Positions 41,265 through 49,242 of a stretch of DNA of 63,901 nucleotides are shown piece by piece. The DNA lies in the IMG/VR virus record IMGVR_UViG_3300036768_000681, positions 1 through 63,901 of that record. One strand, given 5' to 3'. The translations under genes were made by a program, and so were the position numbers. The notes beneath the pieces are model-generated. The model saw nothing but the letters and a program-made list of their open reading frames with translations. It searched no databases and was not told the DNA's origin. The DNA comes from a virus. Positions within the stretch are counted from its first letter, which is position 1. Every line of letters begins with the position of its first letter.

Positions 41265-41557
41265 AAGTTTTCCTCAAGATTATTTTGCAAAGCCTCAAGA
41301 TATTGTTTGAAGTCATTTATTGTTAATTTTTTGCCATTGATTTCAATGTTAAAAAGCTTGTCAATCTCAGAGGGGTTGTATTCCAACCCCTCAAGTCGTT
41401 GGTAGTCAATTTCGTCTTCAATTTCTTCAAAAATATCTATTATTCTCGATGCTAAATCGGAAATTTGATAAAGTTTTGGATGGATAAAATTAAACTCGAA
41501 TTTACAAGATGGACAAAAGCCGAGTTCTTGATAGAATTTATGTTTTTCGCAAATCAT
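41261..41557 (-). CDS. Small protein with CxxH/CxxC zinc-like site
   Basis: A 98-residue protein with CEKH near the start and CPSC at about 15-18, a likely zinc knuckle, followed by acidic helices. It is coupled to recT by a four-base overlap and could be an accessory factor of recombination. Confidence 0.5.
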   Translation of the reverse strand: MICEKHKFYQELGFCPSCKFEFNFIHPKLYQISDLASRIIDIFEEIEDEIDYQRLEGLEYNPSEIDKLFNIEINGKKLTINDFKQYLEALQNNLEENL

Positions 41558-42585
41558 ATTCCTAAACTCCCTTTTAATTGTTCTAATTGTTCAGCTGAGT
41601 ATTTTTGTAATTCTGCGAAAACATCGCCTTCCTCATAAAAAGGAACCAAGTCTGGGAGCAAGTCTAAAACAAGTTTTTCAAATTCTTCATCATCACGGCG
41701 ATTAACAATTTCTCTTGCAATTGCTGTTCTTAACTTGTCTTCTTCTGAAAGAGCTTGTTGGATTGCATTATTGCATCTCTCAATTAGGTCTAATGCTCTT
41801 TGTTCTGTAAGATTTGGGTCGCTTGCAATTTTAAGAAGAATAGCACGATCAGATTGAGTATTGCCTTCACTTATTCTTTCGAATAATTTGTGATTTGCAA
41901 GCTTTATAAGTTTATCTCTTGTTTCTTTACTAACCTTTTTATCTTTCACAACTTCAACTTTCTTTGGAGTTGCATCGTCAATTACTTCAATTCGAACATC
42001 AACATCAGCTTGTTGCATTTCCTCATCGGTATAAAGTCCACTTGCAATGTCTGGGAAAGCTTTTCTTAATGCAAGGGCTTCAGCACATTTACCGAGCATC
42101 AAGAAAGGCATTTTATCCCACATAAAAGCTTTTTTACCGCCAGGATAATACTCTTCCCATCGGGCTGACGCACGAATTGGATGCACATTGCCGTTAGGTA
42201 GAATTTTATATACAATCGCAGTTGCAGTTGTTGGTCTTTTGCGTCCTGCTTTTACCATTTCATATAATGTCAATCCTTCATCAAACAAATAGTCGTCGGT
42301 TCCTGCGTATTTATTCGTTCTTTCTGCAAGGCTTCGAAGTCCGTCTATTGCTATCTGGATAGTATATTGTTTGCGATTAAGTTCGCTATTAAATCGTGGG
42401 ATAAGATGGATTTGTCTTGTGAAAGGGCTAAGATTTTTTTCAGCACAAAATCTTGCGAATAATTTTATAATGCCTTGCGGAGCATCCTCAGGGATAATTT
42501 GAGCATCCACAAGAGTTCTAATATCTTCTTCGCTTAATTGAATTTGGGGAATTGTAGCTTTTTGAATTGCTTTTTCATTTTCCAT
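41554..42585 (-). CDS. recT: RecT/Bet-family single-strand annealing protein
   Basis: A 343-residue protein with the RecT core: FARFCAEKNLSPFTRQIHLIPR, then TIQIAIDGLRSLAERT and the MLGKCAEALALRKAFPD segment. It anneals complementary single strands in phage recombination. The C-terminal 100 residues are helical and poorly conserved. No partner exonuclease of the RecE or lambda-Exo type is adjacent. Confidence 0.9.
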   Translation of the reverse strand: MENEKAIQKATIPQIQLSEEDIRTLVDAQIIPEDAPQGIIKLFARFCAEKNLSPFTRQIHLIPRFNSELNRKQYTIQIAIDGLRSLAERTNKYAGTDDYLFDEGLTLYEMVKAGRKRPTTATAIVYKILPNGNVHPIRASARWEEYYPGGKKAFMWDKMPFLMLGKCAEALALRKAFPDIASGLYTDEEMQQADVDVRIEVIDDATPKKVEVVKDKKVSKETRDKLIKLANHKLFERISEGNTQSDRAILLKIASDPNLTEQRALDLIERCNNAIQQALSEEDKLRTAIAREIVNRRDDEEFEKLVLDLLPDLVPFYEEGDVFAELQKYSAEQLEQLKGSLGI

Positions 42586-42991
42586 TTTTTGTCTCCTTTA
42601 TATAGTAAGTGTAACTTTTAATTTCGTTAACCTCAAGAGCTTTTAATTGCTCTTGGAGTTCTTTAATTTTAGCTTGTAATTCTAAAGCAAGCTGTTCGTT
42701 GGAGTATCTTTTTTCAGTGACTGGTCTTTCAACTACCCCGAACCCGCTTTTTATTTCTGGTGGAGTAGTTGAATTCTTATGTGAGATGAAAAATTCACGA
42801 AGGGCTTCAGATTGTTTATCACGGTCAAACCTTTCGATGTCCTCTAATAACTTTTTCAAAACATAAACAATGAAAGCTCTGTCAAGTGGATTGATTTGAC
42901 AGGTTGAAAATTCAATAGCCGTATTCTTGATATCTTCACGGCTAATATCTTTAAGAGCAATACTTATATTATCCTTCTTGATGATATCCAT
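42575..42991 (-). CDS. Hypothetical protein before recT
   Basis: A 138-residue helical protein with a C-terminal coiled coil (QAKIKELQEQLKALE). It overlaps the recT start by 11 bases. No family was recognised. Confidence 0.45.
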   Translation of the reverse strand: MDIIKKDNISIALKDISREDIKNTAIEFSTCQINPLDRAFIVYVLKKLLEDIERFDRDKQSEALREFFISHKNSTTPPEIKSGFGVVERPVTEKRYSNEQLALELQAKIKELQEQLKALEVNEIKSYTYYIKETKNGK

Positions 42992-43202
42992 TTGGCTTCC
43001 TTCCTCTTATCTTTCCTTTTCTTTCTTTTAGTTTATTGATAAAATTATATGCGTCATTAATATCAATTAGGTAGTCTCGCAAGACTTTTCTTGCGGGTAA
43101 TTTCAATGTCCTAATCCACCAATATATGATAGCTCTTGAGCAAGGCAATCCGTGATTGTTTAAAATTTGTTGAAATTGTTCGGTGTTAATTTGTTCGTTC
43201 AT
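42969..43202 (-). CDS. Small HTH-like basic protein
   Basis: A 77-residue protein. A short helix-turn-helix (QILNNHGLPCSRAIIYWWI) and an Arg/Lys-rich tail suggest DNA binding; it may be an early regulator of phage B. A GGAGG site precedes the ATG. Confidence 0.5.
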   Translation of the reverse strand: MNEQINTEQFQQILNNHGLPCSRAIIYWWIRTLKLPARKVLRDYLIDINDAYNFINKLKERKGKIRGRKPNGYHQEG

Positions 43203-43216
43203 AGTTCCTCCATTGT

Positions 43217-43390
43217 TTATTGGTTGTTGTTTGTAATTTTTTTTAATATTGAATATGTAATTAATAAAAATAATATGAAAAAGAAATAAGCTAAGGGCAA
43301 TGCAGTGTTATCTCCGCTAATATCAATATAAATCGCCCATCCGAATGAAAGAATTAAAAATGTTATTGCAATTAGCATTAATGGTTTCAT
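43217..43390 (-). CDS. Small two-pass membrane protein, first gene of early operon
   Basis: A 57-residue protein with two membrane segments (about 4-22 and 29-48). The ATG at 43390 has an AGAGAG site; an upstream in-frame ATG at 43432 would add a basic 14-residue leader. It is the first gene after the leftward early promoter. Confidence 0.5.
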   Translation of the reverse strand: MKPLMLIAITFLILSFGWAIYIDISGDNTALPLAYFFFILFLLITYSILKKITNNNQ

Positions 43391-43471
43391 ATTCTCTCTT
43401 TTTTGTTTTTGTCTCCGTTTTTTCATATGCATTAAAGAACTTAAAATTCATTTATTAAAAATTTCTGTTGC

Positions 43472-43560
43472 AATATAATTATTCATTATTATTTTGTCAA
43501 GTTATTTTGCAAAAATTTTTGTAGGATTTTCCTTACAAGCTTGTAAGTTTTTGCTTACAA
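43472..43560 (-). promoter_or_regulatory. Leftward early promoter of phage B with paired dyads
   Basis: On the minus strand TTGACA (43495-43500) and TATATT (43472-43477) are 17 bp apart. Upstream are two dyads, 43519-43538 and 43541-43560, each TTGTAAG...CTTACAA in type, set 22 bp centre to centre. It would transcribe the operon from 43390 leftward. Confidence 0.78.
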
Positions 43561-43563
43561 GTT

Positions 43564-43828
43564 AAAAATTCATAAGGGAGGTTCGAAATTAAAAATTTAT
43601 AACGGGGTTTTGGAAGTTTGCGGACGGTGGATTGTATACAAAGGAATTTGTGAACAAAAATTCATAACTGGTTGCACGGGCGAAAAATTTATATCGAGGT
43701 TCTCAGATTAAAAATTTACAACTGGTTTCCCAGACTAAAAATTCATATCGGGGATTTGAAAGAACAAAAATTCATATTTCACTTGCGAGCGGATTTTGCC
43801 AGCTTTGCAAGTTTGCAAAAAATTCACA
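43564..43828 (+). repeat. Iteron array 1 between divergent promoters
   Basis: Eight copies of AAAAATT(T/C)A(T/C)A start at 43564, 43591, 43656, 43683, 43710, 43737, 43766 and 43818. Five of the seven spacings are 27-29 bp and the others are 65 and 52. Several copies are followed by C-x-GG. There is no gene here. Same-orientation iterons between divergent promoters are typical of a replication origin or a regulator array. A GCCAGC/GCTGGC hairpin lies at 43831-43851. Confidence 0.75.
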
Positions 43829-43914
43829 TTGCCAGCGGGTTCATTGCTGGCTAAAATTCCGTGAAAAATTAAGAAAGAATTTTTTAAAAGTCAAGTGGTT
43901 TGGGATTAAATTTT

Positions 43915-44004
43915 ATGTAAGAAAATACTTACAAGCGTGTAGGGAAAATCTTACAAAAAAATTTTTAAAAAGGACTTGACAAAATTAAGTTATAAAATTA
44001 TATT
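43915..44004 (+). promoter_or_regulatory. Rightward promoter with paired dyads
   Basis: Dyads lie at 43915-43934 and 43937-43956, followed by a poly-A/T tract, TTGACA (43976-43981), a 17-bp spacer and TATATT (43999-44004). It drives the small genes from 44075. Confidence 0.78.
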
Positions 44005-44074
44005 GCAAATGAAATTAGTTCAAATAAAGTTCATTAAACAAATGTTTAACTAAACAAAAGAAGGAGACTAAACA

Positions 44075-44344
44075 ATGAAAAACAAGGAATATTCAGTCTG
44101 GATTGTTGGATCCGATTGGATTCACGAATATGGCGACTTTAACACTCTTAAGGAAGCGGTGGAAGTTGCCAGGGATATTGCTCGGGTTGGCTGTGCATGG
44201 CTCGAGTTAGCGAGTTTATACAAAAGCGAGATTGATGAAATTTCTGTTCAGGTGTGGGATGATGAAGGATTAAGGTATAATCGTAAGTTAAAAAAGAGTG
44301 TTAAAGAATATATTCTAAGGTGGAATAGGTATTTAAGAGGGTAA
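44075..44344 (+). CDS. GSDFSHW-family small protein (phage B copy 1)
   Basis: An 89-residue member with VGSDWIHEYG, LKEAVEVARDIARVGCAWLE, and an RKLKKSVKEYILR end. The AAGGAGA site is strong. It is the first gene after the rightward promoter. The function is unknown. Confidence 0.55.
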   Translation: MKNKEYSVWIVGSDWIHEYGDFNTLKEAVEVARDIARVGCAWLELASLYKSEIDEISVQVWDDEGLRYNRKLKKSVKEYILRWNRYLRG

Positions 44345-44376
44345 TCATTAATTCACAAAAAAGAGGAGACAAAACA

Positions 44377-44649
44377 ATGAACAACAGGTATTATGTTATC
44401 ATTAACGGCAGTGACTTCAGTCACTGGTATGCTACTTTAAAAAGGTTGGAAAAAGCTAAGAGATTAGCTTTGGAAATTGCGCGGGGAGGTTGCTACTTCC
44501 TGGAGGTTAGTAGCATTCTTACAGACGATTTAAAATTCAATCGTATTACAGTCGATGTATACGATAACAATGATAATTTGAGATTTTCAAAAACACTTAG
44601 CAAGAGACTAAGAGATTATTTGTTGAAGCAAAAAAAAGGTTTAAACTAA
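44377..44649 (+). CDS. GSDFSHW-family small protein (phage B copy 2)
   Basis: A 90-residue member with INGSDFSHWYATLKRLEKAKRLA, an I-x2-GGC-x-FLE segment, ITVDVYDN and SKTLSKRLRDYLL. It is the closest relative of 14753-15067. Confidence 0.55.
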   Translation: MNNRYYVIINGSDFSHWYATLKRLEKAKRLALEIARGGCYFLEVSSILTDDLKFNRITVDVYDNNDNLRFSKTLSKRLRDYLLKQKKGLN

Positions 44650-44673
44650 AAATAAGAAGAAGGAGATTTTAAA

Positions 44674-44910
44674 ATGGAAGTTTTAAAAATGAAAGATTAT
44701 AACTGGGATAGATTATACATATACAATAGAGCGGGGTGGGATATTCTGGAAATAGAGCGGATGGGTAGTTATTATTATGTATTTGAGGATAAAGGCTGTA
44801 GAATTGCCGATGGGTTTGAAAAGATATTAGATATTGAAGGGGTAAAAGAATTGATTAGGAGACTTAAAAAGAGTGGGCGGTATTATTTCGATCCTTACTA
44901 TAAAGGTTAG
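44674..44910 (+). CDS. Small hypothetical protein
   Basis: A 78-residue protein with YYYVFEDKGCRIADGFEKI and a final helix; possibly a remote relative of 13764-14042. It precedes a strong terminator and ends the first rightward transcript. Confidence 0.5.
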   Translation: MEVLKMKDYNWDRLYIYNRAGWDILEIERMGSYYYVFEDKGCRIADGFEKILDIEGVKELIRRLKKSGRYYFDPYYKG

Positions 44911-44918
44911 TCAATCAC

Positions 44919-44947
44919 AAGCTGGCTAAATGCCAGCTTTTTTGTTT
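44919..44947 (+). terminator. Terminator with AAGCTGGC stem
   Basis: GCTGGC/GCCAGC (921-926 and 932-937), extended by flanking A-T pairs, with a TAAAT loop and six T after it. A near-identical stem ends the next transcript at 46312. Confidence 0.88.
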
Positions 44948-44958
44948 TTTTCGAAATT

Positions 44959-45055
44959 AAAAATTTATAACGGGGATTGATTGACTAAGTTAAAAATTTA
45001 TAGTGGGTTTAATAAACTAAAAATTTATATAACTTTTGCAAATTAAAAATTTATA
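44959..45055 (+). repeat. Iteron array 2
   Basis: Four copies of AAAAATTTATA start at 44959, 44992, 45019 and 45045, spaced 33, 27 and 26 bp. They match array 1 and have the same orientation. The gap from 44911 to 45275 holds only the terminator, this array and a dyad promoter. Confidence 0.72.
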
Positions 45056-45107
45056 GTTATTCAATCTTAAAGTTATGAAAAAGGATTTTAAAAGTCAATA
45101 AGTTTAT

Positions 45108-45198
45108 TTGTAAGAATTTTCTTACAGGGTTTGTAAGGAATTTCTTACAAAAAAAATTTAAAAACTATTGACAAATTTATTTTATATCATTATTTTTG
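45108..45198 (+). promoter_or_regulatory. Second rightward promoter with paired dyads
   Basis: Dyads lie at 45108-45126 and 45131-45150, then TTGACA (45168-45173), a 17-bp spacer and TATTTTTG (45191-45198), an exact TAnnTTTG box. It drives 45276-46286. Confidence 0.8.
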
Positions 45199-45275
45199 AA
45201 ATGAAAATTAAAATAAAATTAAGTTCATTAAAACAAATGTTTAACAATTAAAAACAAAAAGAAAGGAGACAAACT

Positions 45276-45722
45276 ATGAATCGGGAACAATTCAAAAATT
45301 TGGTTTATTCTTTACAGGAATTGGTAAATTCCAATCCTGGTTTATCATTTTATGATTATTGCGATCGCAAGCTCTATAATAATGATAGAGCAAGAGTTGC
45401 GAGGCAAAGATTGGAGGCTTTGAAAATGCTTCAATTATTATTGACTTTTATTGAAAAAAGAAACATTCAGGAAATAGAGGACAATTTGATTTTAAACGCC
45501 TATGATAGAGTGCAATTTACCAGCGAGGGAAATGAGTTCAAGGTTCGATACATTCCTGGACAATATTATTGTATAGAATACAGGCCAGCAGTAGCATATT
45601 GGGCTTTCCGCGTGCTAATAAGTTTAGCGATGGAGCTGGCGGGTAGTTATGAGGAAGCTAAAAGGTTGTTACTTCAGATATTTTACAATGATAAAAGGCT
45701 TTTAAAATCTTATTTTAATTAA
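45276..45722 (+). CDS. Hypothetical helical protein in dyad-controlled unit
   Basis: A 148-residue helical protein (ARVARQRLEALKMLQLLLTFIEKR; AFRVLISLAMELAGSYEEAKRLL). No family was recognised. It is co-transcribed with the following Cys2-family gene. Confidence 0.5.
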   Translation: MNREQFKNLVYSLQELVNSNPGLSFYDYCDRKLYNNDRARVARQRLEALKMLQLLLTFIEKRNIQEIEDNLILNAYDRVQFTSEGNEFKVRYIPGQYYCIEYRPAVAYWAFRVLISLAMELAGSYEEAKRLLLQIFYNDKRLLKSYFN

Positions 45723-45749
45723 TTAACAAAAAAGAAAGGAGACTTTAAA

Positions 45750-46286
45750 ATGTGTTTGGAAATTCAAAATTTTGATAAAAATAAAACTTTTTTACTTTTT
45801 GAGAGAAACTTGGTTGGTTGTAAAACTTTCGAAATATACCGCGGACAGGATGGCATTAGATTGGAGACGGCTTGGATTTATATAAAAGGATTTGATTACA
45901 ATTTTAAAGTTTGTAAAAATTTCCTAACAGTCAAACCTAATAACAGGAAACAGGAAGTCAGATTGGTCTATAATGTCGTGGGTTTCAATTCAGAATTAGA
46001 GGAATACATCACTTATAACTACTTTAAATTGGGGTTTCATATTAGCTTTTTTGAATTAAACAAATTAAATGAGGCTTTCCCATTTGAAGGTAGATTTGTA
46101 AGGTTGCCAGTTCTATTCCATCCTGATCATATTCAATTGGTCGGGGACGATGCAATTGTGAAAAAGTTCAAAGTTCCTTCAGCAAATCTTTATGTTAAAT
46201 TTTGCAAACTTTATGACATTGAAACAAATCAAGCAATCATTGATTTATTGAATGAAATCTTTAAAACTTATTCAAATCAAAATTGA
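45750..46286 (+). CDS. Cys2-family accessory protein (phage B right copy)
   Basis: A 178-residue member: Met-Cys start, LVGCKTF, LGFHISFF, a VRLPVLF then DHIQLVG segment, KFKVPSANLYVKFCKLY. It ends in KTYS, as do the copies at 14090 and 32284 (TYS/SYS), so the termini are also conserved. Confidence 0.6.
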   Translation: MCLEIQNFDKNKTFLLFERNLVGCKTFEIYRGQDGIRLETAWIYIKGFDYNFKVCKNFLTVKPNNRKQEVRLVYNVVGFNSELEEYITYNYFKLGFHISFFELNKLNEAFPFEGRFVRLPVLFHPDHIQLVGDDAIVKKFKVPSANLYVKFCKLYDIETNQAIIDLLNEIFKTYSNQN

Positions 46287-46311
46287 CTAAAATTAAAATC
46301 TTAATTTTAAG

Positions 46312-46336
46312 AGCTGGCTTTTGCCAGCTTTTTTGT
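46312..46336 (+). terminator. Terminator after the Cys2-family gene
   Basis: AGCTGGC (46312-46318) and GCCAGCT (46323-46329) with a TTTT loop and a following T-run. It repeats the stem of the terminator at 44919. Confidence 0.88.
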
Positions 46337-46400
46337 TTTAAAAACTTTCTAAATTCCAATCTTAAAACTTATCTAATTAAGTAGTAAAATCCACTCAATC

Positions 46401-46796
46401 AGTAGCATTGCAAACATTAATTCAATCACATAACAAACTTAATTTTGAGTAGCATAAATTTACAGAAACTTAACAAAACTTGATAAAAAAGTAAAGATAA
46501 AATCGCACTCAAATTTCATACCATCAACACTCTACTCTCTCAATCAATGTTATAACATTATTTCGTACTCCGATTAATTCGGTCTCCGATGTAATTTTAA
46601 TTCACTAAAACATTACAAACATTACTTAAGTATTACTCAAACATTGGTAGCATCATTAATAATTTTCGTGGCATCATTAACTATTTGGAATTTCGAAGTG
46701 TTTCTAAATTGGAAACAGTTCAATACTACAAACTCAAACATTAGTAGCATTCCAAACATTCCAAGCAGTAGTATTATTACAATCATTAGTAGCATT
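46401..46796. repeat. Scattered AGTAGCATT repeats in a non-coding stretch
   Basis: AGTAGCAT(T) recurs at 46401, 46448, 46743 and 46788 with looser versions at 46646 and 46668, often preceded by AACATT. The 1.1 kb from 46287 to 47418 has no convincing gene; two antisense frames around 46640-46865 lack ribosome sites. These may be protein-binding sites of unknown role. Confidence 0.4.
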
Positions 46797-47089
46797 GGGT
46801 ATAGCGGTTTTGGTTCAGAAAAATTGGTAAAAGTGATGCGTAACCCCCTCTCACAACACAACTAAAATTTTTAAATTACGATATAACACAAATTCAGAAA
46901 TTTTTGTTTAGTTTTAGATTGTCTTGTTAACGGGGATTAGTCACTTGAGAACTTTGGATTTGTTTTTGTATTAGTCATCTTAGCATCACTGGGTTAATAA
47001 AACTTTGCATTGAGAAGCATTTTACATTGAACTTGTTGACATCACTAAGAGATTATCACTTTTCATTGGTAGGCGTAGTTTGCCATTAG

Positions 47090-47203
47090 AGGCTGTTGCT
47101 TGATTTTTCAGAACCAACTGGGTTTTTCGCATAGAACCCAGCAACGGGCTTGCAGATGCGGCGCACCAAAGGATTAGTGATCTGCAAGTCGACCACAGAG
47201 CCT
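47090..47203 (-). ncRNA. Candidate structured RNA (three-way junction)
   Basis: Pairings AGGCT/AGCCT (47090-47094, 47199-47203), GTTGC/GCAAC (47095-47099, 47141-47145) with inner TGGGTT/AACCCA, and CTTGCAGAT/ATCTGCAAG (47149-47157, 47180-47188) build a three-arm fold. Its G/C content is well above its surroundings. A good minus-strand promoter lies about 50 bases upstream, favouring a minus-strand RNA; a DNA-level role cannot be excluded. It matches no RNA family I know. Confidence 0.5.
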
Positions 47204-47258
47204 TGATATGGGCAGAACTATTACTCGATGGTCAATAACATAATTTCAAAACTTTGTG

Positions 47259-47289
47259 CGAATATAATAAAAACTAATTCACTTGTCAA
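47259..47289 (-). promoter_or_regulatory. Leftward promoter toward the structured element
   Basis: On the minus strand TTGACA (47284-47289), a 17-bp spacer and TATATT within TATATTCG (47259-47266). There is no TTGTAAG dyad upstream, unlike the other strong promoters. No minus-strand gene lies downstream for more than 700 bases. Confidence 0.65.
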
Positions 47290-47418
47290 GTCCTTCTTAA
47301 ATCGTGCTACGCAAATGTTGTAAATTACTTCTTTTTGTGTTATTTTAGAATAAATTATGAAAGGTTTTTATGTGCAGTCCACACAACAAAAATAAACTTA
47401 CAAATACAGGAGACTAAA

Positions 47419-47721
47419 ATGGCACACTTTGTCAATAAAGAATTTCAAAAATTATGCAAACAAAAAGGCATTGACAATCAAGATTTTATAAATGCAATTA
47501 CTTTTGACATATACTTATCAATTGCTTTGAACACATTTTATGTTGACATCACAAAAACCGAAGAAAACTTTGAAAAGCTTGATAGCGATTATAATGGGGC
47601 TGAATGCAGTTATAAAGGTGAAAATATTTCCTTCGGCGACTATATCAAACAAAAATACGGCGAAAAGTATTACAACTTTTTACTTGACTTATCCACTGGA
47701 AAATTTAAAGTCAGAACATAA
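47419..47721 (+). CDS. Hypothetical protein before the methyltransferase
   Basis: A 100-residue protein; the ATG at 47419 follows AGGAGAC, whereas the longer frame has no such site. Mixed helical, with a C-terminal SFGDYIKQKYGEKYYNFLL segment. No family was recognised. Confidence 0.5.
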   Translation: MAHFVNKEFQKLCKQKGIDNQDFINAITFDIYLSIALNTFYVDITKTEENFEKLDSDYNGAECSYKGENISFGDYIKQKYGEKYYNFLLDLSTGKFKVRT

Positions 47722-47733
47722 TGGAGACTGAAA

Positions 47734-49242
47734 ATGAAAGTCAATAAAATCTATCAGGGCAATTCCTTAGAAATACTTAAAACATTTGAAGATAACTCCA
47801 TTGATGCAGTTGTAACCGATCCACCTTATGGATTGTCAGACCATAAAGAAAGCAAAATTAGAGAAACACTGCAGAAATGGTTAAGCGGTGAAGATGATTT
47901 TATCCCTAACGGCAAAGGATTTATGGGAAAAGAATGGGATGCCTTTGTGCCACCACCTGCTTTATGGAAAGAAGTTTATAGAGTAATGAAGCCAGGTGCT
48001 CATATTCTATGCTTTGCAGGGACACGAAGTGTTGATTTAATGACACTAAGCCTTAGACTTGCTGGATTTGAGGTAAGAGATACTTTAGTCTGGGCATATG
48101 GGAGTGGATTTCCCAAATCATTAAACATTGGAAAAGCAATTGATAAACTTCTTGGAAATGAAAGAGAAGTTATAGGACATATAAATACAAGTTATTTGAA
48201 AACTCTTAATGAGGAAAGAGTAAAGCAAGGTTATAGACCTAATGTATCAAAATTATCTGGAGAAATAACAAAAGGTAATTCCGAATGGGAAGGCTGGGGC
48301 ACTGCTTTAAAACCTGCAATTGAGTTTATCATCTTAGCTCGCAAACCTTTGTCAGAAAAAAATGTTGCTGAGAATGTTTTGAAATGGGGAACTGGTGGGT
48401 TGAATATTGATGGATGTAGAATTCAACATAATGACCCACTAAAGTTAACAAATAGAAATCCAAATAGCACTTTTACGAAATTTGCCGAAAAAGTTGGCTG
48501 GCGTGCTGGCTATAAACAACCTACTAATATAGCATCCGCATCCCCGCAAGGTCGCTTCCCGAGTAATTTTATAATCCAATGCAATTGTGATGAAGTGGTT
48601 GAAGGAAAAGAAACAGGGAAATTTAGAACAGGTTCTATAAGACATCATTCAATTTGGAATAGCACTAAAGGAAATGGTATCAAATGTAATGCACCTGATA
48701 ATTATGGCGATAAAGCAATAATTCACACTAACCCCGAATGCCCGTGTTTTATGTTAGATGCTCAAAGTGGGATAAGTAAAAGCATTAGAAGTTATCGTGG
48801 CATACAATCTAAAGGTTATTCCGCAGGGATTGAGTGGAGAAGAGCAGGCATTGAAACAAATACAATTCGTGGACATAATGACACAGGCGGTGCTTCCCGC
48901 TTTTTCAAACAAATTACATTTGAACCTGAAGATTATTTGCCTTTTTACTATTGTGCGAAGGCAAGTAAAAGTGAAAGAAATTTTGGTTTAGAAGGAGAAG
49001 TCAACAGACACCCAACACTTAAGCCGATAAGATTATGCCAATATCTCGTCAAGCTCATCACTCCACCAAATGGAATAGTTTTAGACCCGTTTGCTGGAAG
49101 TGGATCAACTTTAATCGCTTGCAAAAAACTTGGATTTAATTTTATCGGGATTGAACTTAATCCTGAATATGTTCTAATCGCCGAAAAAAGGCTTCAAGCC
49201 GTTGAACCAAATTTATTCAATGAGGTAAACAATGGGGCGTAA
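47734..49242 (+). CDS. DNA methyltransferase, beta-class (N6-A or N4-C)
   Basis: A 502-residue protein with DPPYGLSD near residue 30, and FAGSGSTLIACKKLGF near 452 for AdoMet binding, the order of the beta class. A long middle region (about 130-400) with cysteine pairs (CNCDE, CPCF) probably recognises target DNA. No restriction enzyme is adjacent, so it likely protects phage DNA from host restriction. The end overlaps the terminase small gene by 11 bases. Confidence 0.88.
   Translation: MKVNKIYQGNSLEILKTFEDNSIDAVVTDPPYGLSDHKESKIRETLQKWLSGEDDFIPNGKGFMGKEWDAFVPPPALWKEVYRVMKPGAHILCFAGTRSVDLMTLSLRLAGFEVRDTLVWAYGSGFPKSLNIGKAIDKLLGNEREVIGHINTSYLKTLNEERVKQGYRPNVSKLSGEITKGNSEWEGWGTALKPAIEFIILARKPLSEKNVAENVLKWGTGGLNIDGCRIQHNDPLKLTNRNPNSTFTKFAEKVGWRAGYKQPTNIASASPQGRFPSNFIIQCNCDEVVEGKETGKFRTGSIRHHSIWNSTKGNGIKCNAPDNYGDKAIIHTNPECPCFMLDAQSGISKSIRSYRGIQSKGYSAGIEWRRAGIETNTIRGHNDTGGASRFFKQITFEPEDYLPFYYCAKASKSERNFGLEGEVNRHPTLKPIRLCQYLVKLITPPNGIVLDPFAGSGSTLIACKKLGFNFIGIELNPEYVLIAEKRLQAVEPNLFNEVNNGA

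Noticed and set aside
43564-43828. CRISPR array
   Set aside because: The repeats are only about 11 bases, spacers are 16 bases with related sequence, and there are no cas genes. Iterons fit better.
46637-46865. Overlapping plus and minus frames encoding hydrophobic peptides
   Set aside because: They are mirror images of each other in a repeat-bearing gap, neither has a ribosome site, and composition follows the repeats.
47050-47095. tmRNA-like tag reading GCA-AAC-TAC-GCC on the minus strand
   Set aside because: The short resemblance to a tag reading frame is not supported: no tRNA-like acceptor or T arm of a tmRNA is found nearby.
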